From: BM003 sp963783695
GTDB lineage: Bacteria > Pseudomonadota > Gammaproteobacteria > Steroidobacterales > BM003
Reading direction: 5' to 3'
Assembly: GCA_963783695.1 (NCBI GenBank)
Contig: CAWAOM010000001.1
Span: 620,001-684,000 of the forward strand
DNA length: 64,000 nucleotides
Position numbers and translations under genes: made by a program. The notes beneath the pieces were generated by a model. The model did no database searches. It was not told where the DNA came from and saw only the letters and a list, made by a program, of their open reading frames with translations. Numbering within the stretch: the first letter of the stretch is position 1; each line of letters starts with the position of its first letter. Shown one piece after another: positions 1-11,716 of the stretch.

Positions 1-3202
<3,202 letters not shown>

Positions 3203-3206
<4 letters not shown>

Positions 3207-3679
3207 ACAGAGTCCCGCTGACCGCGCGAGGCGCGGAAAAATTACGAGACGAACTCAAGCGGCTGAAAAGCGTTGACCGGCCGGCTGTCATCAAGGCGAT
3301 CGCCGAAGCGCGCGCCCATGGCGATTTGAAGGAAAACGCCGAGTACCACGCCGCCAAAGAGCAGCAGGGGTTTATCGAGGGCCGGATCAAGGAGATCGAG
3401 GGCAAGCTGTCGCTGGCCGAGATTATTGACGTAACGCGAGTGGACGCCAGCGGTCGAGTGGTTTTCGGTGCAACCGTCGATCTCCTCGACGACAACGACG
3501 GCTCACAGATTACCTATCAGATAGTTGGCGAAGACGAGGCGGACATCAAGCAGGGTCTTATTTCCATTGCTTCACCCATCGCCCGGGCGCTCATCGGCAA
3601 ACAGGTGGACGATGTCGTCGACGTGCAGGCACCGGGCGGCATTCGCACTTACGAGATCGTAAAGGTTCAGTACATCTGA
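3203..3679 (+). CDS. greA: Transcription elongation factor GreA
   Basis: Rescues backtracked RNA polymerase by stimulating transcript cleavage through its secondary channel. The 158 residues match the family length. An N-terminal coiled coil carries the conserved acidic tip region (HGDLKENAEYHAAKEQQG, residues about 36-53), and a C-terminal FKBP-like domain ends in a typical LIGK..DDVVDVQAPGG segment. The start ATG is embedded in the carB stop (ATGA). The carB-greA pairing is common in gammaproteobacteria. Nothing unusual is seen. Confidence 0.98.
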
Positions 3680-3724
3680 GCGCAGCTGCGGGCAGCCTGG
3701 CCGGCTTCTTCTCTGCCACTACCT

Positions 3725-4168
3725 ATGGATAAGTTTCTGAACATTGCCGGTCGCGCCGTGCTGATCTTCTGGATTGGCAGCCTCTGGACCATTGGGCTTA
3801 TCGTGGCGCCGGTATTGTTCGCAGTGCTGCCGGATACCGCGTTGGCGGGCCTCGTGGCGGGGCGGCTTTTCACGATTGAGGCGCTTGTGACCCTGATCAG
3901 CGCTCCGCTGCTGCTATTGCTGTGGCGGCGTTGCTACCCGGCGCTGCCGCTGTGGCCAAAACTGGTCGTTGCAACGATGTGGTTGCTGGCGGTGGCCGGG
4001 GAATGGTGGCTGCGCCCGCTGATGGCTGCCGCGCGCGCTGGCGGGGACGATGCGCTGGCCAGTTTCGCGCTTCTGCACGGTGTCGCGAGCCTGATGTACT
4101 TCGTTGTCGCCGGCGGCGGTGTTGCGCTGCTGTTTGCTGCGGTGTGGTCCGGCGAGCCTAAACGTTGA
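3725..4168 (+). CDS. DUF4149-type small integral membrane protein
   Basis: A 147-residue hydrophobic protein with about four predicted membrane segments (near residues 8-35, 50-67, 78-95 and 117-140). The start FWIGSLWTIGLIVAPVLF followed by a GRLF motif is typical of the DUF4149 (TMEM205-like) family, which has no established biochemical role in bacteria. It follows greA after 45 bp on the same strand, a frequent association. Its last 11 bp overlap the 3' end of the convergent yhbY gene, so no separate terminator fits between them. Family assignment is from recognised sequence character; function is unknown. Confidence 0.85.
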   Translation: MDKFLNIAGRAVLIFWIGSLWTIGLIVAPVLFAVLPDTALAGLVAGRLFTIEALVTLISAPLLLLLWRRCYPALPLWPKLVVATMWLLAVAGEWWLRPLMAAARAGGDDALASFALLHGVASLMYFVVAGGGVALLFAAVWSGEPKR

Positions 4169-4448
4169 CCCGCGGGTTCTCCGCGTTCCGCCGAAACAGC
4201 ACAGCGACATTGCCAATACGCTGGATCAGCTCGGCCGAGCTGGCCTCGCACAGCGTGGCAATGGCGGCGTCGCGGGCGTGGCGGTCACCAACGCGGAGTT
4301 TTACTTTGATCAGTTCGTGGTGGTCGAGGGCGGTTTCGAGTTCGGCAAGGACGGCCTGGCTTGCGCCCTCGGCGCCGAGCCACAGCACCGGTTTGATGCC
4401 ATGCGCATAGCCGCGCAACTTGCGTTTTTGCTGGTCGGTCAGGGTCAT
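4158..4448 (-). CDS. yhbY: Ribosome assembly RNA-binding protein YhbY (CRM domain)
   Basis: A 96-residue CRM-domain protein that associates with pre-50S ribosomal subunits. The hallmark LRGYAHGIKPVLWLGAEG start (a GxxG-type RNA-binding loop lies within it) and the LIKVKLRVGD strand are visible. It is transcribed away from rlmE, whose start is only 35 bp upstream, so two divergent promoters must share a very short region. The yhbY/rlmE head-to-head arrangement is also found in E. coli. Confidence 0.95.
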   Translation of the reverse strand: MTLTDQQKRKLRGYAHGIKPVLWLGAEGASQAVLAELETALDHHELIKVKLRVGDRHARDAAIATLCEASSAELIQRIGNVAVLFRRNAENPRVNV

Positions 4449-4483
4449 GCGGCGATTATAGCCCCACAGCCAGCGGAGGGAAG

Positions 4484-5107
4484 ATGATGTCGAAACGGCG
4501 ACGCAGTGGCTGGATGGAGCGCCATCTCAACGACCCTTATGTCAAATTGGCCGAGCAGCAGGGCTGGCGCTCCCGCGCGGCGTTCAAACTTGCCGAGATC
4601 GATCAGAGCGAGAAGTTGCTGCGGCCGGGGATGTCCGTGGTCGACCTGGGAGCGGCGCCGGGCGGTTGGTCGCAATACGTGGTGCGACGGTTGCGCGGCA
4701 AGGGCAGGGTGGTGGCGCTCGATATTCTGCCGATGAAAGAAATCAACGAGGTTTTGTTCATCCAAGGAGACTTTCGTGACGAACCCGTCCTCAACGAGCT
4801 CGAAGCGACACTGGAAAATCGGAAATTCGATCTTGTTATATCGGATATGGCCCCCAATCTTAGTGGGGTGTCGGCCGTAGATCAGCCGGCATCGGTTTAC
4901 CTGGCGGAACTTGCGCTGGCGTTCGCCGTCGACTGGCTGGCACCGAATGGCGCTTTTCTGGTCAAACTGTTTCAGGGCGAGGGTTTTGATCCGTTTTTGC
5001 TGGAATTGAGGAAGAATTTTTCGAAGGTAAAAGTGTGCAAGCCCCCCGCATCGCGCAGCGCCAGCCGTGAGGTCTACTTGCTGGCGCGGCAACTACGTAT
5101 GGTGTAG
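4484..5107 (+). CDS. rlmE: 23S rRNA 2'-O-ribose methyltransferase E (U2552)
   Basis: RrmJ/FtsJ family: methylates the 2'-O of U2552 in 23S rRNA at a late step of 50S maturation, using SAM. The 207 residues contain motif I VDLGAAPGGWSQ (about residues 53-64), the DMAPNLSGV segment and a K-D-K-E catalytic set (K near position 38 in FKLAEI, D in SDMAPN, K in FLVKLF, E in SREVYLL). An SD-like GGAGGGAAG lies directly before tandem ATG codons; translation could start at either (4484 or 4487). It precedes ftsH, the same order as the E. coli rrmJ-ftsH heat-shock operon. Confidence 0.97.
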   Translation: MMSKRRRSGWMERHLNDPYVKLAEQQGWRSRAAFKLAEIDQSEKLLRPGMSVVDLGAAPGGWSQYVVRRLRGKGRVVALDILPMKEINEVLFIQGDFRDEPVLNELEATLENRKFDLVISDMAPNLSGVSAVDQPASVYLAELALAFAVDWLAPNGAFLVKLFQGEGFDPFLLELRKNFSKVKVCKPPASRSASREVYLLARQLRMV

Positions 5108-5183
5108 GGTCGGAAAACCGGATCAGGGCGCTGAGAAGCCCCGTGGCGCGGGATGTGCCAGGTCCGATGACTGAGGATGGAAC

Positions 5184-7109
5184 TTGAACGATCTTTCTAA
5201 AAATATCCTGCTCTGGATTGTGATCGCAGTCGTGCTGATCTCGGTATTCAACAGTTTTAATACCGGCACCGGACAGGTGGCCACGATCGCATATTCGGAA
5301 TTTCTCCGCGATGTCAAAGACGGCAACGTCAATGCCGTGACATTCAAGGGCGACAAGATTATCGGTCAGCGGGTCGGATCCGGCGAATTTATGACCTACA
5401 ACCCCGAGACCGACAACACCGCCCTTATTGGCGTGTTGCAGGAAAACAATGTCATGACGGAGGCGGCGCCTCCGGAACGCCAGAGTTTCCTGATGCAGTT
5501 GTTCATCTCGTCTTTCCCGATCCTGTTGCTGATCGCCGTGTGGGTGTATTTCATGCGCCAGATGCAGGGCGGTGGCGGTGGTCGCGGGGCGATGGCGTTT
5601 GGCAAGAGCCGGGCCCGCCTTCTCGGCGAGGACCAGGTGAACGTGACCTTTGCCGACGTGGCCGGAGTTGAAGAGGCCAAGGAAGAGGTCGTCGAAATCG
5701 TCGAGTTCCTCAAGGACCCGGCGAAATTCCAGCGCCTTGGCGGCAAGATCCCCAAGGGCGTGCTGATGGTCGGCTCGCCGGGTACCGGTAAGACCCTGCT
5801 GGCGCGTGCCATCGCCGGCGAAGCGAAAGTGCCGTTTTTCACCATTTCGGGTTCGGACTTTGTCGAGATGTTCGTCGGCGTTGGCGCATCGCGTGTTCGC
5901 GACATGTTCGAGCAGGCCAAAAAGCATGCTCCCTGCATTATTTTCATTGACGAGATCGATGCGGTCGGTCGTCATCGCGGCGCAGGGCTTGGTGGTGGCC
6001 ACGATGAGCGCGAGCAGACGCTGAACCAGCTGTTGGTCGAAATGGACGGGTTCGAGGGGAATGAGGGGGTCATCGTCATCGCCGCAACCAACCGGCCCGA
6101 TGTGCTCGATCCCGCGCTGCTCCGTCCCGGGCGATTCGATCGCCAGGTGGTCGTTCCCTTGCCTGACGTGCGTGGTCGCGAGCAGATTCTTAAAGTTCAC
6201 ATGCGCAAGATTCCGATCGCGGAGGACGTGCGTCCGATGGTGATCGCCCGCGGCACGCCCGGTTTCTCCGGCGCTGACCTGGCGAACCTGGTCAACGAGG
6301 CGGCGCTTTTCGCTGCGCGCGCGAACCGGCGCACTGTGACCATGGAAGAATTCGAGAAGGCCAAGGACAAGATTATGATGGGCGCTGAACGGCGCTCCAT
6401 GGTCATGAGCGAAGATGAGCGCAAACTCACCGCTTATCATGAGGCCGGCCATGCGATCGTCGGACTGAGCGTTCCCGATCACGATCCCGTCTACAAGGTC
6501 ACAATCATTCCGCGTGGTCGCGCGCTCGGCGTGACAATGTTCCTGCCCGAGGAAGACCGCTACAGTCATAGCATGCGCCGGCTCGAGAGCCAGATTTCGA
6601 GCCTGTTTGGCGGGCGTATTGCAGAGAAGCTGATTTTCGGGCCGGACTGCGTGACGACAGGCGCCTCCAACGATATCGAGCGCGCCACGGAAATCTCCCG
6701 CAATATGGTTACGAAGTGGGGTTTTTCGGAGCGGCTCGGCCCCTTGACCTACACCGAGGAGGACGGCGAGGTTTTCCTCGGGCGGTCCGTAACCCAGCAC
6801 AAACAGGTCTCGGACGTTACCGCGCACGTGATCGACGAGGAAGTACGCTCGATTATCGACCGTAATTACGAGCGGGCGGAGGGGATACTGACCGAGCATA
6901 TGGACAGGCTGCATGCGATGGCGGATGCGCTGATCAAATACGAGACGATATCGGAAGAGCAGATTGCCGACATTATGGCCGGGCGGGATCCGCGTCCGCC
7001 GCCGGACTGGACTGACACGCCGACGCCGCCCGCTGCGCCGTCGGGTATGGAGCCGGACGAAGCGAAAGGCGGCGAGGGCCAGATTGGCGGCCCCGCGAGC
7101 CAACACTAG
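5184..7109 (+). CDS. ftsH: ATP-dependent zinc metalloprotease FtsH
   Basis: Membrane-anchored AAA+ protease that degrades misassembled membrane proteins and regulators such as LpxC and sigma-32 in E. coli. 641 residues, normal for the family: a first membrane helix near residues 8-25, a periplasmic loop, a second helix near 108-125, an AAA domain with Walker A GSPGTGKT, Walker B IIFIDEID and the SRH motif TNRPDVLDPALLRPGRFDRQ, then the zinc site HEAGH starting at residue 419. The start is TTG behind GAGGATGG; the next in-frame alternative would cut into the first membrane helix. It follows rlmE by 76 bp. Confidence 0.98.
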   Translation: MNDLSKNILLWIVIAVVLISVFNSFNTGTGQVATIAYSEFLRDVKDGNVNAVTFKGDKIIGQRVGSGEFMTYNPETDNTALIGVLQENNVMTEAAPPERQSFLMQLFISSFPILLLIAVWVYFMRQMQGGGGGRGAMAFGKSRARLLGEDQVNVTFADVAGVEEAKEEVVEIVEFLKDPAKFQRLGGKIPKGVLMVGSPGTGKTLLARAIAGEAKVPFFTISGSDFVEMFVGVGASRVRDMFEQAKKHAPCIIFIDEIDAVGRHRGAGLGGGHDEREQTLNQLLVEMDGFEGNEGVIVIAATNRPDVLDPALLRPGRFDRQVVVPLPDVRGREQILKVHMRKIPIAEDVRPMVIARGTPGFSGADLANLVNEAALFAARANRRTVTMEEFEKAKDKIMMGAERRSMVMSEDERKLTAYHEAGHAIVGLSVPDHDPVYKVTIIPRGRALGVTMFLPEEDRYSHSMRRLESQISSLFGGRIAEKLIFGPDCVTTGASNDIERATEISRNMVTKWGFSERLGPLTYTEEDGEVFLGRSVTQHKQVSDVTAHVIDEEVRSIIDRNYERAEGILTEHMDRLHAMADALIKYETISEEQIADIMAGRDPRPPPDWTDTPTPPAAPSGMEPDEAKGGEGQIGGPASQH

Positions 7110-7134
7110 TCCGGCAAGCAAGTTCGACTTAACC

Positions 7135-7170
7135 GACCGGTAGTGGTTTCCACTGCCGGTCCTTTCGTTT
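7135..7170 (+). terminator. Hairpin with U-rich tail between ftsH and folP
   Basis: A 12-bp stem (7135-7146 pairing with 7150-7161, one U-G wobble) with a TTT loop is followed by CTTTCGTTT. It looks like an intrinsic, probably leaky terminator downstream of ftsH. folP starts 22 bp after the stem, so some read-through is likely. Confidence 0.6.
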
Positions 7171-7182
7171 CAGGCACTGGAT

Positions 7183-8016
7183 ATGCAACTCGACTGTGGT
7201 GGCAGGCGTCTGGACCTGTCTCGGCCTGTGGTGATGGGCATCCTCAATGCCACGCCGGATTCATTTTCCGATGGCGGCGCCTACCCGGATCCGTCGGTAG
7301 CGGCAGCCAGGGCCTGGCAGATGGTCGAAGAGGGGGCCGCGCTGATCGACGTCGGAGGCGAATCGACCCGGCCCGGCGCAACCGCGGTGGACAGTGATAG
7401 CGAAATAGCCCGCGTCGTTCCGGTAATCGAAGCCATCCGTGGCTGCTGCGACGTGCCGGTATCGATCGATACGAGCAAGCCAGAGGTCATGCGGGCTGCG
7501 GTCGCGGCCGGGGCCTGTTTTATCAACGATGTGCGGGCACTGCGCGAACCGGGCGCGCTGGAAGCCGCAATGTCGCTGCAGGTGCCGGTTTGCCTGATGC
7601 ATATGCGAGGTGAGCCGCGCACGATGCAGGAGTCGCCTGAGTACGCCGATGTCGTATCCGAGGTCGTTGCTTTCCTGGCCGAACGCGTTGAAACCTGTAT
7701 CCGCGCCGGTTTGAAGCGGGAACGGCTGGTCCTCGATCCCGGCTTCGGGTTCGGCAAGACGCTGCAGCACAACCTGCTGATTCTGAATAATCTGCACCGA
7801 CTCACGGAATTCGGTCTGCCAGTTCTGGTAGGTATATCGCGTAAGAGCATGATCGGGGCAATTCTCGACCGACCGGTGGACCAGCGGCTTTTCGGAAGCC
7901 TTGCCGCGGCCACGATTTCATTGCTGAAGGGTGCGAGTATCATACGCACCCATGATGTCGCGCCGACGGTCGATGCATTGCGGGTCGTGACGGCACTAGG
8001 GGCGGTCCAGACTTAG
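7183..8016 (+). CDS. folP: Dihydropteroate synthase
   Basis: Condenses p-aminobenzoate with 6-hydroxymethyl-dihydropterin pyrophosphate in folate synthesis; target of sulfonamides. The 277 residues form a TIM barrel with signature 1 MGILNATPDSFSDGG (residues 17-31), signature 2 IDVGGESTRPG and the pterin-binding ISRKSM loop. The ATG start leaves only a short N-terminal lead (MQLDCGGRRLDLSRPVV). It lies 15 bp before glmM; folP-glmM is the classical gammaproteobacterial pair downstream of ftsH. Confidence 0.97.
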   Translation: MQLDCGGRRLDLSRPVVMGILNATPDSFSDGGAYPDPSVAAARAWQMVEEGAALIDVGGESTRPGATAVDSDSEIARVVPVIEAIRGCCDVPVSIDTSKPEVMRAAVAAGACFINDVRALREPGALEAAMSLQVPVCLMHMRGEPRTMQESPEYADVVSEVVAFLAERVETCIRAGLKRERLVLDPGFGFGKTLQHNLLILNNLHRLTEFGLPVLVGISRKSMIGAILDRPVDQRLFGSLAAATISLLKGASIIRTHDVAPTVDALRVVTALGAVQT

Positions 8017-8031
8017 AGGGATCTTTACAAG

Positions 8032-9375
8032 ATGAGTCGGAAATACTTTGGAACGGATGGGGTTCGCGGGCAGGTCGGGCGTGAGCCCATGACCGTTGAT
8101 TTTGCATTGCGCCTCGCCAACGCTGCGGCGCGGGTCATGGCGCCTGATGGCGGTTCCGTCGTTATTGGCAAGGACACCCGTGTTTCCGGGTACATGTTTG
8201 AATCTGCCCTGGAGGCAGGATTCGTTGCGGCGGGTTTTGACGTTTACATGCTGGGGCCGCTGCCGACGCCGGGCATCGCCTACATTACGAACAGTTTCGA
8301 CGCCAACCTCGGTGTTGTAATCAGCGCCTCGCACAATCCGTATTTCGACAACGGCATCAAATTCTTCGATTCGAACGGCGCCAAGCTCTCGGACGAAATC
8401 GAGCTGCAGATCGAGGCGCTCGTGGACGGACCGGTGCTGACTCGCGACTCCATTCGTCTCGGACGAGCAAAGCGCGTTGACACTGCACGGATCAAGTACC
8501 AGGAGTTTCTGCGTTCGACATTTCCGGCGGATCTGGATCTGACCGGAATGAAAATCGTCATTGATACCTCGCACGGGGCCGGATACAAGGTCGGTCCACG
8601 TTGTCTTGCCGAGCTGGGTGCGGAAATCGTGCCGATTGGCTGTTCACCGAATGGCCGCAATATCAACGATGGCTGCGGTTCCACGGCCCCGGAGTTTCTG
8701 CAAACCACGGTCAAGGGTGTTGGCGCCGATCTCGGTATCGCGCTCGACGGCGATGGCGACCGCCTCCTGATGGTGGACGAGCAGGGCACGCTGCTTGACG
8801 GCGACCAGCTCCTGTTTTTGCTGGCAACTGAAAAACAGGCTGCGGGCGAGTTGCGCGGCCCGGTCGTGGGTACCGTCATGAGCAACCTCGGGCTGGAGCG
8901 GGCGCTTCTCGACCGCGGCATCGAATTCGTGCGCGCGAAGGTCGGAGATCGCTATGTCCTGGAAAAACTCAGGCAGTCCGGCGGCATTCTTGGTGGCGAG
9001 ACCTCCGGGCACATGATCTGTCTGGACCGGACCACCACCGGTGATGGCCTGGTTACCGCGTTACAGGTCCTCGCTATCGTGAAACGCGCAGGAAAGCCCT
9101 TGAGCGAGCTGGGTCGCGGTATGAGGCTGTTTCCACAGCAACTGATCAATGTGCGGGCCGCAGCCCGGGTCGATCTGCAGACGCACAGTGGCATCCAGGC
9201 GGCACAGGCGCAGGCGGAAAGCGAGCTCGGTGTCAGGGGGCGGGTGGTGCTGCGCGCCTCGGGGACCGAGCCGGTCATCCGGGTCATGGTCGAGGGCGAC
9301 GAGCTGGGGTTGGTGGAGAAAACAGCCGCCGACCTCGCGCACGCCGTGGAGGTTGCGGTGCGGAGTCCGGCCTAG
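8032..9375 (+). CDS. glmM: Phosphoglucosamine mutase
   Basis: Converts glucosamine-6-phosphate to glucosamine-1-phosphate for UDP-GlcNAc and hence peptidoglycan and LPS. 447 residues, standard length. The phosphoserine loop ISASHNP (catalytic Ser100), the metal loop DGDGDRLLMVD, the sugar-binding GGETSGH and the phosphate-binding RASGTEPVIRVM are all present in the correct order. The start ATG follows AGAGGGATCTTTACAAG. Co-transcribed with folP. Confidence 0.98.
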   Translation: MSRKYFGTDGVRGQVGREPMTVDFALRLANAAARVMAPDGGSVVIGKDTRVSGYMFESALEAGFVAAGFDVYMLGPLPTPGIAYITNSFDANLGVVISASHNPYFDNGIKFFDSNGAKLSDEIELQIEALVDGPVLTRDSIRLGRAKRVDTARIKYQEFLRSTFPADLDLTGMKIVIDTSHGAGYKVGPRCLAELGAEIVPIGCSPNGRNINDGCGSTAPEFLQTTVKGVGADLGIALDGDGDRLLMVDEQGTLLDGDQLLFLLATEKQAAGELRGPVVGTVMSNLGLERALLDRGIEFVRAKVGDRYVLEKLRQSGGILGGETSGHMICLDRTTTGDGLVTALQVLAIVKRAGKPLSELGRGMRLFPQQLINVRAAARVDLQTHSGIQAAQAQAESELGVRGRVVLRASGTEPVIRVMVEGDELGLVEKTAADLAHAVEVAVRSPA

Positions 9376-9522
9376 GCGCGGGGACGCGAGACCTATCATT
9401 GATTTAAGTCGGTCAGCCCGGTAAGCTTGCGCGCGATTTGTCAGGGCCTCCGGTATACGGACTATTTCCGTGTCATTTGGAGTGCTCTTTTTTATTTCTG
9501 AATTTCAAAGTCTTAGGTGCCT

Positions 9523-10278
9523 ATGAGAACGCCGCTAATTGCAGGCAACTGGAAGATGCATGGCAGCAGGGATGCTAATTCCCGGCTGATCAGAGGAATG
9601 CTGGACGGCTACGATGTACGTGGCGGCAGCGATATCCTGGTATGCCCTCCGTATCCGTACCTGGCCGAAGTCGCCCGTCTGCTCAATGGCAGCGGCATTC
9701 TGCTGGGCGCTCAGAATTGCTCGACCGAGGAGAGTGGTGCTTACACCGGGGAAGTCGCCGCAGCGATGCTGGCGGAGACGGGCTGCCGCTTTGTAATAGT
9801 CGGTCACTCGGAGCGGCGCGAACTGTTTGGCGAGACCGACAGCACCGTGGCGCGCAAGTTCGTTGCAACGCTGCAGGCCGGTCTCGAGCCGATTTTGTGT
9901 GTCGGTGAAACGCTGGCGCAACGTGATGCCGATGAGACGCGACTGGTAATCGAGCGCCAGGTAAATGCAGTGCTGGATGTGGCAGGTGTCGCGGCGTTTG
10001 CAAGCGCCGTGATCGCTTATGAGCCGGTCTGGGCCATTGGCACCGGGAAAACGGCTTCGCCGCAACAGGCCCAGGACGTTCACGCGCTGATTCGCGGGAT
10101 GATTGCCGCGAGGGATGATAAAATAGCCGGCTCGATCAGGCTGCTCTACGGTGGCAGCGTCAAGGCAGCCAATGCGGCCGAGCTTCTGGCGATGCCCGAT
10201 ATCGACGGTGGCCTGATTGGCGGTGCGTCACTGCAGGCGGAGGAGTTCCTCCGGATTTGCGCTGCCGCGAAGGCTTGA
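9523..10278 (+). CDS. tpiA: Triosephosphate isomerase
   Basis: Interconverts dihydroxyacetone phosphate and glyceraldehyde-3-phosphate in glycolysis and gluconeogenesis. About 251 residues with GNWKM (catalytic Lys), the GHSERR segment (catalytic His), AYEPVWAIGTG (catalytic Glu) and the phosphate-binding LYGGSVK. I chose the ATG that gives MRTPLIAGNWKM, which matches the family's usual N-terminus and has TTAGG five to six bases upstream; a GTG two codons earlier (9517) is an alternative. It sits 12 bp before secG, a pairing found in many bacteria. The 147-bp gap after glmM leaves room for its own promoter. Confidence 0.97.
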   Translation: MRTPLIAGNWKMHGSRDANSRLIRGMLDGYDVRGGSDILVCPPYPYLAEVARLLNGSGILLGAQNCSTEESGAYTGEVAAAMLAETGCRFVIVGHSERRELFGETDSTVARKFVATLQAGLEPILCVGETLAQRDADETRLVIERQVNAVLDVAGVAAFASAVIAYEPVWAIGTGKTASPQQAQDVHALIRGMIAARDDKIAGSIRLLYGGSVKAANAAELLAMPDIDGGLIGGASLQAEEFLRICAAAKA

Positions 10279-10290
10279 GGAAAGTAGGCA

Positions 10291-10698
10291 ATGCTTCAGA
10301 CGACAATTTTGATCGTGCACGTATTCGTGGCCATGGCCCTGATCGGCCTCGTGCTGATGCAGCGAGGCAAGGGCGCAGAGGCAGGCGCGGCATTCGGCGC
10401 CGGTGCTTCCGGAACCGTGTTCGGTGCGCGTGGATCATCGAGCTTCCTCAGTCGCTCGACAGCGGTGCTGGCGACGCTGTTTTTCGCAACCAGCATGACG
10501 CTGGCTTACCTCGCGAGCCAGCGCCAGGCGCCGGAGAGCCTGCTTGAGCAGATTGAACCGGCGGCGGAGTCGATCCAGCAGATGCTGCCGGCGCCCGATG
10601 TCGTGGTGCCGGAAGAGGGCCTGCAGCTGCCGGAAATGCCTGCAAGCGGGGACAGCGGGCAGCCCTCTGCGAGTGAGGACGAAGCGGTCAAAGAGTAA
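10291..10698 (+). CDS. secG: Preprotein translocase subunit SecG
   Basis: Small accessory subunit of the SecYEG inner-membrane export channel. The N-terminal half has two predicted membrane helices (about residues 4-21 and 52-72) around the conserved loop with LMQRGKGAEAGAAFGAGASG and VFGARGSSSFL. The C-terminal roughly 55 residues are Glu/Pro-rich and variable, making this 135-residue protein somewhat longer than the 110-residue E. coli version. The order secG then tRNA-Leu(GAG) matches E. coli secG-leuU. Confidence 0.96.
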   Translation: MLQTTILIVHVFVAMALIGLVLMQRGKGAEAGAAFGAGASGTVFGARGSSSFLSRSTAVLATLFFATSMTLAYLASQRQAPESLLEQIEPAAESIQQMLPAPDVVVPEEGLQLPEMPASGDSGQPSASEDEAVKE

Positions 10699-10714
10699 AA
10701 GTGGCTGTTGATTA

Positions 10715-10799
10715 GCCGATGTGGTGGAATTGGTAGACACGCTGTCTTGAGGGGGCAGTGGCGCAAGCCGTGCCGGTTCGAGTCCGGCCATCGGCACCA
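10715..10799 (+). tRNA. tRNA-Leu, anticodon GAG
   Basis: An 85-nt class II tRNA with genomically encoded CCA. Acceptor GCCGATG pairs with CATCGGC; the anticodon stem CTGTC/GGCAG (one U-G pair) closes the loop TTGAGGG, giving anticodon GAG, which reads CUC/CUU. A long variable arm and the T-loop GGTTCGAGTCC are present. Located 16 bp after secG, as leuU is in E. coli. Confidence 0.97.
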
Positions 10800-10870
10800 A
10801 CTACAAGGACACGCAGCGGGCGGGGCTCAGCCATCCCACCGCTCCGTACATTGAGTACCAGGAGCACTTC

Positions 10871-11227
10871 GTGCTGCAACAGTACCTGCCGATCTTGATT
10901 TTCCTGGCCATAAGTGCCGCCCTTGGTGTCGTCCTTCTGAGCCTGGGATTCGTTTTTGGCAGTGGCTCCAAAGACTCCGAAAAGTTGTCGCCTTATGAAT
11001 GCGGCTTCGAGGCTTTCGAAGATTCCCGCATGAAGTTCGACGTGCGCTACTACCTTGTCGCCATTCTTTTCATTATTTTCGATCTCGAGATTGCCTTTCT
11101 GTTCCCGTGGGCGGTCGCCCTGGACAGTATCGGCCTGTTCGGCCTCGCGGCAATGGCGGTTTTCCTGCTTTTGCTGGTCGTCGGTTTCATTTACGAATGG
11201 AAGAAAGGGGCGCTCGAATGGGATTAG
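10871..11227 (+). CDS. nuoA: NADH-quinone oxidoreductase subunit A
   Basis: Membrane-arm subunit of complex I at the junction with the peripheral arm. 118 residues, three predicted membrane helices, and the conserved loop YECGFEAFEDSRMKFDVRYY, which lines the quinone cavity region in known structures. The start codon is GTG. It is the first gene of a complete nuoA-N operon in canonical order, with nuoB overlapping its 3' end by 10 bp. Its nearest upstream element is the tRNA-Leu gene 71 bp away. Confidence 0.97.
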   Translation: MLQQYLPILIFLAISAALGVVLLSLGFVFGSGSKDSEKLSPYECGFEAFEDSRMKFDVRYYLVAILFIIFDLEIAFLFPWAVALDSIGLFGLAAMAVFLLLLVVGFIYEWKKGALEWD

Positions 11228-11709
11228 CGGAGAGCGCGGCGGAACCGCTTCCGGAGGCAGGGTTTCGCACGACCAAGCTGGATAATCTGATCAACTGGGC
11301 CAGGACCGGCTCGATGTGGCCGATGACCTTTGGCCTGGCGTGTTGCGCGGTTGAAATGATGCATGCCGGTGCCGCGCGCTATGATCTCGATCGCTTCGGG
11401 ATCGTATTCCGGCCGAGCCCGCGCCAGTCCGACGTGATGATCGTCGCCGGCACCCTGGTCAATAAAATGGCACCCGCCCTGCGCAAGGTCTACGACCAGA
11501 TGCCCGAGCCTCGTTGGGTCATTTCGATGGGATCGTGTGCCAATGGCGGTGGCTATTATCATTACTCCTACGCGGTGGTTCGGGGCTGTGACCGGATCGT
11601 TCCGGTCGATGTCTATGTGCCGGGCTGCCCGCCGACGGCGGAAGCGCTGCTTTACGGAATTCTGCAACTGCAGAACAAAATTCGCCGCACCAATACCATT
11701 TCACGGTAG
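11218..11709 (+). CDS. nuoB: NADH-quinone oxidoreductase subunit B
   Basis: Carries cluster N2, the last iron-sulfur cluster before quinone. The ligands are visible: tandem cysteines in GLACCAVEMMHA, the Cys in GSCANGGGYYHY and the Cys in VYVPGCPPTAE. 163 residues from the ATG that overlaps the end of nuoA; longer in-frame extensions upstream lie inside nuoA and are not needed. Confidence 0.98.
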   Translation: MGLAESAAEPLPEAGFRTTKLDNLINWARTGSMWPMTFGLACCAVEMMHAGAARYDLDRFGIVFRPSPRQSDVMIVAGTLVNKMAPALRKVYDQMPEPRWVISMGSCANGGGYYHYSYAVVRGCDRIVPVDVYVPGCPPTAEALLYGILQLQNKIRRTNTISR

Positions 11710-11716
11710 TCGCCTG

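Noticed and set aside
4962..7121. 719-codon minus-strand frame
   Set aside because: Antisense of ftsH, a product of high GC and codon bias; its protein has no recognisable domain.
9438..9464. tpiA promoter (TTGTCA with ACTATT or GACTAT)
   Set aside because: The -35-like hexamer is reasonable but the -10 matches are only three of six; too weak to list.
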